From the NCBI GenBank assembly GCA_949294085.1, contig CASFFX010000011.1, forward strand, positions 47,636-111,635: a DNA stretch of 64,000 bases, given 5' to 3'. The notes below the pieces were generated by a model, which saw nothing but the letters and a program-made list of their open reading frames with translations, was not told the DNA's origin and made no database searches. A program made the translations under genes and the position numbers. This document shows positions 8,135 through 16,811 of this stretch, piece after piece. This DNA comes from an uncultured bacterium (GTDB lineage: Bacteria; Elusimicrobiota; Elusimicrobia; Elusimicrobiales; Elusimicrobiaceae). How positions within the stretch are numbered: the stretch's first letter is position 1; every line of letters begins with the position of its first letter.

Positions 8135-9598
8135 ATGAAGAAATGGATTTGGCTGGCCGTATGTTTATTTGCGTTTGGCCCGGGCTGGGCCAAAACGGTT
8201 ACGCTGTACCACGCCAGCGACACGCACGGATTTTTTTACCCTCAAAAAGGGCAGGGCGGCGCCGCGGCGTTGGCCGCCGTATTAAAAAACGGTCCCAAAC
8301 CCTATTTATTGTTGGACAGCGGGGACTTTGCCGAAGGCACGGTGGAAACCCAGCGCTCCCGCGGGCTGAAAGCCGTGCAGCTGATGAACCGCTTGGGCTA
8401 TACGGCCGCCACCGTGGGAAACCACGAGTTTGCCTTTCAAGAAGAAGGATTTGCGGACTTGTTGGCCGCGGCCCGCTTTGACGTTTTGGCCGCCAATTTG
8501 CAAACCGCTCCCGATGGGAAACAGCCCCCGCACATCAAACCGTATCAATTTTATCAGGTAAACGGCGTGAAGGTGGCCGTGATAGGATTGGCCAATCGCA
8601 ACCCGACCAAAAAGACGCCCCACTACCAATTTACCGCCCCGCTCAAAGCGTTGGAAACCGCGCTGGACGAGGTGGAAAAACAAAACCCGGCTGCGGTGAT
8701 TGTGTTGGTGCACGACTCGCTGGCGGACGACCGGCCCGGTTCTCCCAATTACATAGGCGACATGGGCCGCCGCTTGGGCGGACGGGTGCAGGTGGTGTTG
8801 GGTGGGCATGCCCATAAAATTTTTCAAAACGAAAAACGCGGCGGCATTTTATTTGCCGAAAGCGGAAGTAATTTTCAAAACGTAACCCGGGTTACGTTGG
8901 AAACGGACGACAAGACGGGGAAATTGGTGTCGGCCCGGTCGGAATTGATTCCGCTGGTTGTGGCCGAAACCGGTGAGGACGCCGCAACGAAGGCGTACGC
9001 CGATTCCCTGCGGGAACCGGGGGTGGACGAGCCGATTGGGCAGGTTCAGCAAGCCCTTTACAAACAAGCATTTCGCCCCGGGCATATGGATTCGTCTGTG
9101 GATAATTGGGTGGCCGATGCCACTTGCCGCTATGCGCAGGCCGATGTTTGCATCCATAATACGGGCGGGGCGCGTACGGGGCTCGCGCGCGGAGCGGTAA
9201 GCCGCCGGGATATCATCAATTTGTACCCGTTTGACAATACCGTGGTAAAGGCATCGGTCAGCGGGGCGTTTTTGAAGAAACTGGTGGCCGGCGGGCTGGT
9301 GCCGTGGAACCGGCTGGCTTATTCGGGCTTAACGGCTTCGTACAAAAAAACCAAAAAAGGCAAAATAAAAAAATTAAAAATTTGGGTGCGCGGCAAACGC
9401 CTGCAGGAGGATGAGCAGTACACGCTGGCGGTCAATTCGTACGTGGCGGGCGGCGGCAGCGAAGGCAAACTGTTTAAGACGCTTCCGCCCGGCACGCTGC
9501 AGCCGGTGGGAGACAAAACCATGCGGCAAATTTTGGAAGCGGATTTGCAACGCGGGCCGTTAAGCGCTCCCGATACGGGCCGCATCCTCCAGCGCTAG
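8135..9598 (+). CDS. Secreted 5'-nucleotidase/UshA-like metallophosphatase (copy 1)
   Basis: Start set at MKKWIWLAV (ATG 8135), which gives a clean signal peptide (cleavage near GWA-KTVTL); an earlier in-frame ATG lies inside the nifS terminator. The 487-residue protein has a calcineurin-like metallophosphatase domain with every metal motif: ASDTHG (DxH), DSGDF (GD), VGNHEF (GNHE), VLVHDS and LGGHAH. The C-terminal 5'-nucleotidase domain carries HNTGGARTGL and GGGSEGK. The family hydrolyses nucleotides or similar phosphoesters in the periplasm, supplying nucleosides and phosphate. It is the first of three tandem paralogues and is closest to the second. Confidence 0.9.
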   Translation: MKKWIWLAVCLFAFGPGWAKTVTLYHASDTHGFFYPQKGQGGAAALAAVLKNGPKPYLLLDSGDFAEGTVETQRSRGLKAVQLMNRLGYTAATVGNHEFAFQEEGFADLLAAARFDVLAANLQTAPDGKQPPHIKPYQFYQVNGVKVAVIGLANRNPTKKTPHYQFTAPLKALETALDEVEKQNPAAVIVLVHDSLADDRPGSPNYIGDMGRRLGGRVQVVLGGHAHKIFQNEKRGGILFAESGSNFQNVTRVTLETDDKTGKLVSARSELIPLVVAETGEDAATKAYADSLREPGVDEPIGQVQQALYKQAFRPGHMDSSVDNWVADATCRYAQADVCIHNTGGARTGLARGAVSRRDIINLYPFDNTVVKASVSGAFLKKLVAGGLVPWNRLAYSGLTASYKKTKKGKIKKLKIWVRGKRLQEDEQYTLAVNSYVAGGGSEGKLFKTLPPGTLQPVGDKTMRQILEADLQRGPLSAPDTGRILQR

Positions 9599-9673
9599 CT
9601 TGCGGCGGCTTGAACGAACGCGGTGTTTTTGTTACCATAAATTATCCCCCTCAGTCGGACAGGAGAACACGGT

Positions 9674-11137
9674 ATGAAAAAAACTTGGTTGCTGGCGGCA
9701 TTTTTGCTGCTTCCGTTGGCTTTGCTGGCCAAAACGACGACGATTTACCACACAAGCGATGTGCACGGATTTTTTTATCCCAAAAACGGGCAGGGCGGGT
9801 TTGCCGCGTTGGCGGCGGTGCTGAAAGACGGCCCCCAGAATTACCTGTTGCTCGACAGCGGCGATTTTTCCAACGGCACCGTGGAAACCCGCAATTCCCA
9901 AGGCTTAAAAGGCGTGCAGATGATGAACCGCCTGAGTTACGATGCGGCCACCATCGGCAATCACGAGTTTGATTTTAAGGGCGAAGGATTGGCCCCATTG
10001 CTGGCCAACGCCCAGTTTGCCGTATTGGCGGCGAACTTTTTTGAAACGGCTACCGGCAAATATCCGCCGTCGGTACTGCCGTATAAAATTTTTGATGAAG
10101 ACGGCGTAAAAATAGCCGTCATCGGTTTGGCCAACCGAGAGCCGACGAACCCTTCCAAACTGTATTCTTTTGGCAAACCGATGGCCGCGCTGGAAAAAGC
10201 GCTGACGGAAGTGGAAACCAAGGAACCCAATATCGTGGTGGTATTGGTGCATGATTCGCTGAAGGACGAAAAACACGGCACACAGTCTTACGTGGCGGAC
10301 ATCGGACGCAGATTCGGCGGGCGTGTGCATGTGGTGCTGGGGGGACATGCGCACAATATTTTTCAAAACGAATACCGGGGAGGCACGCTGTTTGTGGAAA
10401 GCGGATGCTATCTGCAGAACGTCAGCCGCATTAGCGTGGAAACGGACGATAAGACGGGGAAATTTGTGTCGGCCCGGTCGGAATTGATCCCGCTGCTCGT
10501 TGCTAAAACCGGCGAGGACGCCGACGTAAAGGCGTATGCCGATTCCTTGCGGGAACCGGGGGTGGACGAAGAATTGGGTTCTGCGCCGCAAGGCCTGAGC
10601 CGTGCCCCGCTGTCGGACGACCGCCAGGACGGGCCGCTTAATGACTGGATTGCCGATTTAATCCGGAACTATTCGGGGGCGCAAATTGCTATTCACAACA
10701 ACGGCGGAACCCGCGTGGACATGCAAAAAGGCCCGGTTACCAAACGGGATTTGATAGACATCCACCCGTTTGATAACACCATTACGTTGGTAACGGTGGA
10801 CGGCAAATTCTTAAAGAAATTTGTTAAAAAGGGGTTTGCCCCCAACAGTTTGTTTACGTATTCCGGCCTGCAAATTACGTACAAACAAAATAAAAAAGGC
10901 AAAATTAAAGATTTGGAACTGACGGTGGACGGAAAGCCCGTGGAAAACCGCAAAAAATACGTCGTGGCAACCAATTCGTACATTGCGGGCGGCGGAAGCG
11001 AAGGAAGAATGTTTAAGCGGATTGCGCAGAAAGACAAAAAACTGGCGGGCGACAAAACGATTCGCGACTTGATGGAAGAGGCCTTGCGCAAAGGGCCGGC
11101 CGTTCCGCCCGAAACGGGGAGAATTATTCGGCGTTAA
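9674..11137 (+). CDS. Secreted 5'-nucleotidase/UshA-like metallophosphatase (copy 2)
   Basis: A 487-residue paralogue of copy 1 with a signal peptide (MKKTWLLAAFLLLPLALLA). All catalytic motifs are intact: TSDVHG, DSGDFS, IGNHEFD, VLVHDSL, LGGHAHN, and HNNGGTRVD in the C-terminal domain. A good AGGAGA ribosome binding site precedes the ATG. The region around DDKTGKFVSARSELIPLLVA and AYADSLREPGVDE is almost identical to copy 1 in both protein and DNA, pointing to recent duplication or gene conversion. It presumably acts in the periplasm on nucleotides. Confidence 0.9.
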   Translation: MKKTWLLAAFLLLPLALLAKTTTIYHTSDVHGFFYPKNGQGGFAALAAVLKDGPQNYLLLDSGDFSNGTVETRNSQGLKGVQMMNRLSYDAATIGNHEFDFKGEGLAPLLANAQFAVLAANFFETATGKYPPSVLPYKIFDEDGVKIAVIGLANREPTNPSKLYSFGKPMAALEKALTEVETKEPNIVVVLVHDSLKDEKHGTQSYVADIGRRFGGRVHVVLGGHAHNIFQNEYRGGTLFVESGCYLQNVSRISVETDDKTGKFVSARSELIPLLVAKTGEDADVKAYADSLREPGVDEELGSAPQGLSRAPLSDDRQDGPLNDWIADLIRNYSGAQIAIHNNGGTRVDMQKGPVTKRDLIDIHPFDNTITLVTVDGKFLKKFVKKGFAPNSLFTYSGLQITYKQNKKGKIKDLELTVDGKPVENRKKYVVATNSYIAGGGSEGRMFKRIAQKDKKLAGDKTIRDLMEEALRKGPAVPPETGRIIRR

Positions 11138-11139
11138 TT

Positions 11140-12630
11140 ATGTGGGGAAAAAGACTGTTTTTGGCGGTGGCCGTAGCGGCCGCGCTGTGCGGCTGCGGCC
11201 GGAAAGATTTAACGGAACTGGACGTATATTATACGGCGGACGTACAGGGGTTTTACTGGTCCCGCCCCGAACCGCGGTGGGACAACCGCGAAGCCGGCGG
11301 GTATGCCATCTTCAAAAAATTTCTGCAAAGCCGCGAAGGCAAATACCTGCTTTTTGACGGCGGCAACTGGTTCGGCTCGGCCCCGGAAGGCACCATGACC
11401 AAGGGCGCCTACGTGGCGGAGCTGGCCCGCACACTGCCTTACACCGCCGGGACGATCAGCGATAAAGATTTGGTGTACGGCTGGCCGTCGCTGCGCGAAA
11501 TTGTGCGCGAACTGCCGTATCCGTTTGTGGCGTCCAACCTGCGGTTGGAAAATCAAATCCCCTGGCCGATGCACGACTATCAAATCCGCACCGTGCAAGG
11601 CATCAAAATAGGCATTTTCGGGTTAATAGACACGCAGACGATTAATAAGAACAAAGCACGTTTGCTGGGCCTGCAGGCGCTGGACCCGCTGCAAGTGGCC
11701 GGCGAGATGACGGCGTTGCTCAAAGAAAAAGGCGTGGACTATATTATCGTGCTCAGCTCCCTGGGCGCCAGCCAGGACAACCGCGTCAGCGAAACGACGA
11801 TTGCCGAAGAAAACCCCAACATCAATTTGATTTTAAGCTCCAATAAAGACCGGGAAAACGCCGAAACGGACCAAATCAACAAAACGCTGATTGTGTACCC
11901 CGGCTCCAAGCTGGACAGCGTGGGCCATATTCGCTTGTCCTTTGACAAGAACAAACAACTGCGCGATGCGTCGTTTGAGGACATCGCTTTGCTTAAAGAA
12001 ACTTTTGGCGAAGACGCGGAAATCGCCTCCCAGGCGGCTGCGCTGCGGAGCGCCACCCGCAAAAAAATGAACGCCCGCGTGGCCGAATTGCCGGAGGCCA
12101 TTTCCACCTCGCTTACGCAGGAGTCTGCCCTGGGGGATTTGCTGGCGCAATGCCTGTATAAATGGTCCCGCCTGGACGGTGCGGTAATTAATTCGGATTC
12201 TATTCGCAGTTCGCTGCCGGCCGGCCGCTTGACCGAATACGACCTGTATAAAGCGTATCCCTACGGCGACAATATTACCTTCATCACCATTAAAGGAGAA
12301 GCGTTCTTAAAAGCGATGGAAGCTTCCTTAAACGCCAAAGACAATTTCCCGCAGATTGCCGGTTTTTCCGTGTTGTACGCCCAAACGCCCCAGGGCAAAA
12401 AAATCCGCCAAATCGTGCTGGACAACGGCCGCACGATCCGCCCGCAGGAAACCTATCGTTTTGCGGTAACGGATCACGTACTGGCAGGCGGGTTTGGGCA
12501 CGACGGATTTATTGATTCGCTGGAATTCAAAAACACTTTTGTAGAAGCCCGCCAGATTATGCGTTCCTGCCTGGCTCGCCAAAAAACGGTGCAGGCGCCA
12601 GCGTTGGGACGGTGGAAAAAAGCCTTATGA
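11140..12630 (+). CDS. Lipoprotein pseudoenzyme of the 5'-nucleotidase family (copy 3)
   Basis: A 496-residue paralogue that begins 2 nt after copy 2 and has a lipoprotein signal (AAALCGCGRK, lipidated Cys about 21). It aligns with copies 1 and 2 from YYTADVQGFYW onward, but every metal motif is changed: DxH becomes DVQ, the GD motif becomes GGN, GNHE becomes ISDKD, the VLVHDS His is lost (VLSSLGA), and GHAH becomes SSNKD. The C-terminal domain is better kept (YPYGDNITFITIKGEAFL, AGGFGHDGF) but lacks the GG-R substrate loop. It is therefore probably not an enzyme. A structural, binding or regulatory role at the membrane next to the two active paralogues is inferred. Its stop overlaps the dus start (ATGA). 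Confidence 0.85.
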   Translation: MWGKRLFLAVAVAAALCGCGRKDLTELDVYYTADVQGFYWSRPEPRWDNREAGGYAIFKKFLQSREGKYLLFDGGNWFGSAPEGTMTKGAYVAELARTLPYTAGTISDKDLVYGWPSLREIVRELPYPFVASNLRLENQIPWPMHDYQIRTVQGIKIGIFGLIDTQTINKNKARLLGLQALDPLQVAGEMTALLKEKGVDYIIVLSSLGASQDNRVSETTIAEENPNINLILSSNKDRENAETDQINKTLIVYPGSKLDSVGHIRLSFDKNKQLRDASFEDIALLKETFGEDAEIASQAAALRSATRKKMNARVAELPEAISTSLTQESALGDLLAQCLYKWSRLDGAVINSDSIRSSLPAGRLTEYDLYKAYPYGDNITFITIKGEAFLKAMEASLNAKDNFPQIAGFSVLYAQTPQGKKIRQIVLDNGRTIRPQETYRFAVTDHVLAGGFGHDGFIDSLEFKNTFVEARQIMRSCLARQKTVQAPALGRWKKAL

Positions 12631-13601
12631 AGTGGATTCATCCGCTGAAAATCGGCTCGTTTACGGCGGCCAACAATTTGCTGTTGGCCCCGATGGCAGG
12701 CATTACTGATTCGCCCTTTCGCGTGCTGTGCCTAAAAGGCGGCGCCGGGATTGTGTGTGCGGAAATGGTGTCGGCCCATGCGCTGCACTACGGCAACGAA
12801 AAAAGCGGGCGGATGCTGCGGGTGAACCCCAAAGAGCACCCCGTTTCCATGCAGATTTTCGGTTCGGACGAGGCCACCATTGCCGAAGCGGCCAAAAATG
12901 CCGAAGCCCAAGGGGCGGATTTAGTGGATTTGAACGCGGGCTGCCCGGTAAAAAAAATCAACAAAGCGGGGGCCGGCTGCGTGCTGATGAAGGACGAAGC
13001 CAAGCTGGGCCGCCTGATAGAAGCGGCCGTAAAAAGTGTAAAAATCCCCGTTACGCTAAAAACCCGCGTGGCGCTGACGCACCGCGAGTGGCTGGGGGCC
13101 CGCCTGGCCAAACTGGCGCAAAGTGCGGGAGCGGCGGCCGTTACGCTGCACGCCCGCGCAGCGGTGGACGTTCACTCCGGCCCGCCGAACATCCCGGCCT
13201 TGGCCGAAGCGTGCGCGGCGGTTACAATCCCTGTGATTGGCAACGGCGGCGTGCAGGATGCTTCCCTGGCAAAGCAGTTTTTGCAGGCGGGGTGCGCCGG
13301 CGTGATGATTGGGCGGGGAGCGATTGGCAATCCGTTTATCTTTCGCGACATTATAGAAGAATTTGACGGCAAAACGCCTTCTTCGCACACCGCCAAAAAC
13401 CGCTTGGCCATTTATCTGGATTTAATCCGCGAAAATGTGGCCTACTATGGGGAACGCATTGGCGTAAACCGCAGCCGCAAGACGGCCGGCTATTGGATTA
13501 AAGATTTCCCCAACGCGGCCGAAGTGCGCGGCGCCTTTGTGCGGCTGGACACGCTGGCCGAGATAGAAGCCTTGTTTTCCGCCACGCTGGCCCGCCTGTA
13601 A
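12627..13601 (+). CDS. dus: tRNA-dihydrouridine synthase (DusB-like)
   Basis: Start taken at ATG 12627 (MKWIHPLKIGSF), which forms an ATGA overlap with the preceding stop. The 324-residue FMN TIM-barrel enzyme reduces specific uridines of tRNA to dihydrouridine. It has LAPMAGITDSPFR, the catalytic Cys region LNAGCPVKKINKAGAGCVLM, and the FMN phosphate site IPVIGNGGV...GVMIGRGAIGNPFIF. A C-terminal helical tRNA-binding domain includes KDFPNAAEVRGAF. The start at 12612 is less likely. Confidence 0.94.
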   Translation: MKWIHPLKIGSFTAANNLLLAPMAGITDSPFRVLCLKGGAGIVCAEMVSAHALHYGNEKSGRMLRVNPKEHPVSMQIFGSDEATIAEAAKNAEAQGADLVDLNAGCPVKKINKAGAGCVLMKDEAKLGRLIEAAVKSVKIPVTLKTRVALTHREWLGARLAKLAQSAGAAAVTLHARAAVDVHSGPPNIPALAEACAAVTIPVIGNGGVQDASLAKQFLQAGCAGVMIGRGAIGNPFIFRDIIEEFDGKTPSSHTAKNRLAIYLDLIRENVAYYGERIGVNRSRKTAGYWIKDFPNAAEVRGAFVRLDTLAEIEALFSATLARL

Positions 13602-13628
13602 AAAGAGGCATAAAAAATCCGTAAATTT

Positions 13629-13637
13629 TGATATAAT
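13629..13637 (+). promoter_or_regulatory. Extended -10 promoter of rplM-rpsI
   Basis: TGATATAAT, 78 nt before the rplM ATG and outside the dus gene. Confidence 0.6.
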
Positions 13638-13663
13638 ATATAGGAAACCACGAGTCATTAAGA

Positions 13664-13683
13664 CAGCGGCCACCACTCCGCTG
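13664..13683 (+). promoter_or_regulatory. Leader hairpin upstream of rplM
   Basis: CAGCGG, an 8-nt loop, then CCGCTG, inside the roughly 70-nt 5' leader of the L13-S9 operon and with no T-tract. Such leaders can be autoregulatory binding sites for L13, but this is inference. Confidence 0.4.
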
Positions 13684-13715
13684 CGCATTAATTACACAAG
13701 GTAGAAACAAAAATT

Positions 13716-14141
13716 ATGACAAAAACTTTTTTGCCTTCCGTCAAGGAAGTTGAAACCACCCGCAAATGGCATCATATTGACGCCACGGGCCAAACCCTGG
13801 GCAGATTGGCTTCTCAAATTGCCGTCTTGCTGATGGGCAAACATAAAAGAACCTATACGCCTCATATGGACTGCGGCGACTTTGTCGTCGTTACCAACGC
13901 CGGCAAAATCAAACTGACCGGCAAAAAGATGGAACAGAAGGTTTACTTCTCTCACTCCGGTTATGCCAAAGGCGCCAAAGAAACGCCGGTAAAAAGAGTG
14001 TTGGAAAAGAACCCCACCAGAGTGTTGGAATTGGCGGTAAAGAGAATGTTGGACGAAAACAAACTCCGCGCGCCCAGAATGAAACGCTTGAGACTGTTCG
14101 CCGGCGAAGAACACGCCTTCACCGAACGCTTTGGTAAATAA
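13716..14141 (+). CDS. rplM: Large ribosomal subunit protein L13
   Basis: A 141-residue protein of normal length. It has the L13 features WHHIDATGQTLGRLASQIA, LMGKHKRTYTPHMDCGDFV and VTNAGKIKLTGKKMEQKVY, and the C-terminal block RVLELAVKRMLDENKLRAPRM...LRLFAGEEHAF. It is part of the 50S subunit and is cotranscribed with rpsI, the arrangement conserved in most bacteria. Confidence 0.98.
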   Translation: MTKTFLPSVKEVETTRKWHHIDATGQTLGRLASQIAVLLMGKHKRTYTPHMDCGDFVVVTNAGKIKLTGKKMEQKVYFSHSGYAKGAKETPVKRVLEKNPTRVLELAVKRMLDENKLRAPRMKRLRLFAGEEHAFTERFGK

Positions 14142-14156
14142 GAGGGATAGAATTTT

Positions 14157-14552
14157 ATGAACAATACGAAAGAACTCAAAACCGGAAGAAGAAAAACCTC
14201 CGTCGCCCAGGTGGAACTGTTGAAAGGTAAAGGCGTCATTACCGTGAACGCCAAATCCCTGGACGAATATTTTGGCAACCACGCCCGCTGCAAAGCCGCC
14301 GTTAAGGCGCCGCTGGTGGTAACCAACCTGGAAAAAGAATACGATGTAAACGCCAAAGTCATTGGCGGCGGTGTTTCTTCCCAGGCCGGTGCGTTGCGCC
14401 ACGCGATTGCGCGCTCTTTGGCCGCGATCAGCGAAGATCTGAAAAAAGCCGTGAAGAAGGCCGGTTATCTTACCCGCGATCCTCGTATGGTGGAAAGAAA
14501 GAAACCCGGTCAGCCCGGTGCCCGCAAACGCTTCCAGTTCTCCAAACGTTAA
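14157..14552 (+). CDS. rpsI: Small ribosomal subunit protein S9
   Basis: A 131-residue protein with the TGRRKTSVAQVEL start, the QAGALRHAIARSL block and the basic C-terminal tail ending ARKRFQFSKR, whose final Arg contacts the P-site tRNA. It lies 15 nt after rplM and is followed by a strong terminator. Confidence 0.98.
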   Translation: MNNTKELKTGRRKTSVAQVELLKGKGVITVNAKSLDEYFGNHARCKAAVKAPLVVTNLEKEYDVNAKVIGGGVSSQAGALRHAIARSLAAISEDLKKAVKKAGYLTRDPRMVERKKPGQPGARKRFQFSKR

Positions 14553-14588
14553 TCGTTGGCTGGAAAGTTGCAGGAGATGTTTTACAAA

Positions 14589-14616
14589 CCCTCGCTCCTT
14601 GGAGCGGGGGTTTTTT
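14589..14616 (+). terminator. Rho-independent terminator after rpsI
   Basis: Stem CCCTCGCT (14589-14596) with AGCGGGGG (14603-14610), then six T. Confidence 0.85.
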
Positions 14617-14698
14617 ATGGTAAGGCGAAAGGGCGCTTGGCCCCAAACCGCCAATTTGTGGCGGGGAACGGGAAAATATTGCTTAGCAGCTCTTGTAT

Positions 14699-14707
14699 TG
14701 TTAAACT
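14699..14707 (+). promoter_or_regulatory. Possible extended -10 promoter of the pilin gene
   Basis: TGTTAAACT, 38 nt before the pilin ATG. A consensus Shine-Dalgarno (AGGAGG) follows. Confidence 0.4.
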
Positions 14708-14744
14708 ATCTGTAAGGAACAGGCCTTTTGGTTAGGAGGTATTT

Positions 14745-15230
14745 ATGCAAAAGGGTTTTACGTTAATAGAGCTGTTAGTGGTGGTGTTAATCATTGGTAT
14801 TTTGGCGGCGGTGGCGTTGCCGCAGTATCAAAAGGCGGTATTAAAGAGCCGCTACACGCAAGCCATTACCGTCGGCGAAGCTCTTTACCGGGCGGCGGAA
14901 GTATATCGGATGGCCAACGGAACTTGGCCGACACAGTTGGACGAGCTGGACATCAGCCTGCCGGGAGAGGTGGTGAGCAACGATGTAGTAACCGGGAGCC
15001 AGTTCCGCTGTATGTTGGCGAACAAACAGGCCAATTTGTCATCGGTATCGCCGTCCGTTATTTGTGATGTGCAAAACAATACGCTGGGTTACCGGCGATA
15101 TTTTGGCGCATATGAAGGACAACGCTTTTGTTATGCGTTAGCGTCGGATTCGTTGGCCAACGAAGTATGTAAAAGTTTGGGGACGTATTTCAGCAACAAC
15201 ACTTCCCATAATTTGTATCTTTTGCGCTAA
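14745..15230 (+). CDS. Type IV pilin-like / pseudopilin protein
   Basis: A 161-residue protein with a very short leader (MQKG) and the prepilin peptidase site [20 protein letters not shown], with Phe at +1 and Glu at +5. The helix continues to [15 protein letters not shown]. The C-terminal domain has two Cys pairs that may form disulfides. It would be inserted in the inner membrane by its N-terminal helix and processed by PilD-like peptidase. No assembly genes are near. It is monocistronic with its own terminator, one of three such genes in the window. Whether it builds a pilus or a secretion pseudopilus is unknown. Confidence 0.85.
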   Translation: MQKGFTLIELLVVVLIIGILAAVALPQYQKAVLKSRYTQAITVGEALYRAAEVYRMANGTWPTQLDELDISLPGEVVSNDVVTGSQFRCMLANKQANLSSVSPSVICDVQNNTLGYRRYFGAYEGQRFCYALASDSLANEVCKSLGTYFSNNTSHNLYLLR

Positions 15231-15257
15231 GAGCAATGAACCGTTTTCAGCCAACAA

Positions 15258-15285
15258 AAAACCCCGCTCTTTGGAGCGGGGTTTT
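15258..15285. terminator. Bidirectional terminator between pilin and hydrogenase genes
   Basis: A 12-bp stem AAAACCCCGCTC (15258-15269) with GAGCGGGGTTTT (15274-15285) and a TTTG loop, between convergent genes. Confidence 0.9.
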
Positions 15286-15300
15286 GGTTAAAAAGAAAGT

Positions 15301-16764
15301 CTATTTTTCTTCCTTTTGGTCCAGCGCGCAGGGCACTTTGGGGCTTTGGGCCACCAAATCCTTAATGGGTTTGATAACCGCCGCCTGTTTTTTAAGCGTG
15401 CACGGCCCGCCAATGCAGCCGCCCTTGCAGCTCATCACTTCCAGCAGTTGGAAATCCCCCGCGCCCTTGGCATACGCGTTCAAGAGCATCATGGTCTTTT
15501 TATCCAAGCCGTTGATGGCCATTTTTTTGAAGGGCCGCTTGCCGGCGATGGCATTTTCCACCGCTTGGGCCACCCCACCGGTAACACCGTAGTAGCGGGC
15601 TTCACCGGAGATTTTGGGATCCAGCGGCGTTTCCTCGCACTCGGCGGGATTAATTCCTTTGGCATCCAGCATGGCACCCAATTCTTCGTACGTCATCACG
15701 AAGTCAATATTCGGGTCCTCCATGCCTTCCACCCGTTTGGAAACGCACGGCCCCACAAACACGGTGATAAAGCCATTTTTCTTTTCAATTTCGGCCGTAT
15801 AGCCGGCAGGCGTTTTGGTGTTGGAGACAAATTCCTTCAGCGCCGGCAAGTGTTTTTTGACGGCCTGTATCCACGCCGCACAGCACGAAGTGGTCATAAA
15901 GCGGGCGCCTTTTTCCAGGCGTTCCACCAGTTCGCGCGCTTCGTTGGCGGTGGTAATATCGGCCCCTTCGGCCACTTCGGTTACTTTGTCAAACCCGGCC
16001 TTTTTAATGGCGGTAATCAACTGCGGCAGCGTGCAGTCAAACTGGCCCACAATGGAGGGGGCAATCATCGCGCAGACTTTGTTGGAACTTTTCATCTGGC
16101 TCAAAATGTCAATCAGCTGGCTGCGCTCCATAATGGCGCCAAAGGGGCAGGCGTCCATACAATGCCCGCAGGAAATACATTTTTCAAAATCAATTTCCGC
16201 AAACCCGTTTTCGCCTTTGTGAATGGCGTTTACCGGGCAGGATTGCTCGCACGGAACCGGCACATAGGTAATGGCGTTATAGGGGCAGACGGCCTTGCAT
16301 TGCCCGCAGTTTTTGCATTTGTCGGGGTCAATGTGAGAGCGGCCGTTGGAAAACGAAATGGCGCCAAATTTGCACGCCTGTTGGCACGGGCGGGCCAAAC
16401 AGCCTTGGCACGCTTCGGTAACGATGTGGCGCGCTTTGACGCAGCCTTTGCAGGCAATGTCCATAACGGTCAGCGGCACTTCGGGCACGGCCTTGCGCAG
16501 GAGAGCCTGCTTGGCATAATCGTTTAGCGAAGTGGCTTCGTCGTCTTTTTCCACGCTGCAGCCCATGGCCGCCAGCGTGCGGGCGCGGAATACGGCCCGT
16601 TCTTTGTAAATACAGCAGCGCACCGCGGATTTGGAATCCGGAGGAATTACGTCAAAAGGGATACGGTACGCGTTTTTTTCCAGCGTGCCTTTGTCAAAAG
16701 CTTCTACGACTCTTTTGAGGGCCTCGCGTTTGAAATACACGGCTTTATTGTCTGATGTGTTCAT
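15301..16764 (-). CDS. Monomeric [FeFe]-hydrogenase-like protein with multiple [4Fe-4S] motifs
   Basis: A 487-residue protein. Residues about 105-215 hold ferredoxin-type Cys clusters (CKGC, CQGCLARPCQQAC, CKNCGQCKAVCP, CEQSCP, CISCGHCMDACP). The rest is the hydrogenase H-cluster domain with L1 TTSCCAAW, L2 VGPCVSKRVE and L3 LEVMSCKGGCIGG. L2 fits PCxxKxxE, but L1 has Ala where the usual TSCCPxW has Pro. The architecture resembles single-subunit group B/ferredoxin-type enzymes of fermenters rather than the NADH-linked trimer. Likely reactions are ferredoxin-dependent H2 evolution or H2 sensing; the sequence cannot decide. HydEFG maturases are not in this window. The short leader carries an extended -10 only 10 nt before the ATG. 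Confidence 0.85.
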   Translation of the reverse strand: MNTSDNKAVYFKREALKRVVEAFDKGTLEKNAYRIPFDVIPPDSKSAVRCCIYKERAVFRARTLAAMGCSVEKDDEATSLNDYAKQALLRKAVPEVPLTVMDIACKGCVKARHIVTEACQGCLARPCQQACKFGAISFSNGRSHIDPDKCKNCGQCKAVCPYNAITYVPVPCEQSCPVNAIHKGENGFAEIDFEKCISCGHCMDACPFGAIMERSQLIDILSQMKSSNKVCAMIAPSIVGQFDCTLPQLITAIKKAGFDKVTEVAEGADITTANEARELVERLEKGARFMTTSCCAAWIQAVKKHLPALKEFVSNTKTPAGYTAEIEKKNGFITVFVGPCVSKRVEGMEDPNIDFVMTYEELGAMLDAKGINPAECEETPLDPKISGEARYYGVTGGVAQAVENAIAGKRPFKKMAINGLDKKTMMLLNAYAKGAGDFQLLEVMSCKGGCIGGPCTLKKQAAVIKPIKDLVAQSPKVPCALDQKEEK

Positions 16765-16774
16765 AATTACCTAT

Positions 16775-16783
16775 ATTTTACCA
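16775..16783 (-). promoter_or_regulatory. Extended -10 promoter of the hydrogenase gene
   Basis: TGGTAAAAT on the minus strand, ending 10 nt before the ATG at 16764, so the 5' leader would be only about 3-4 nt. Confidence 0.5.
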
Positions 16784-16811
16784 TATTTGGCAAAGCTGCC
16801 CGGGGCGGACT

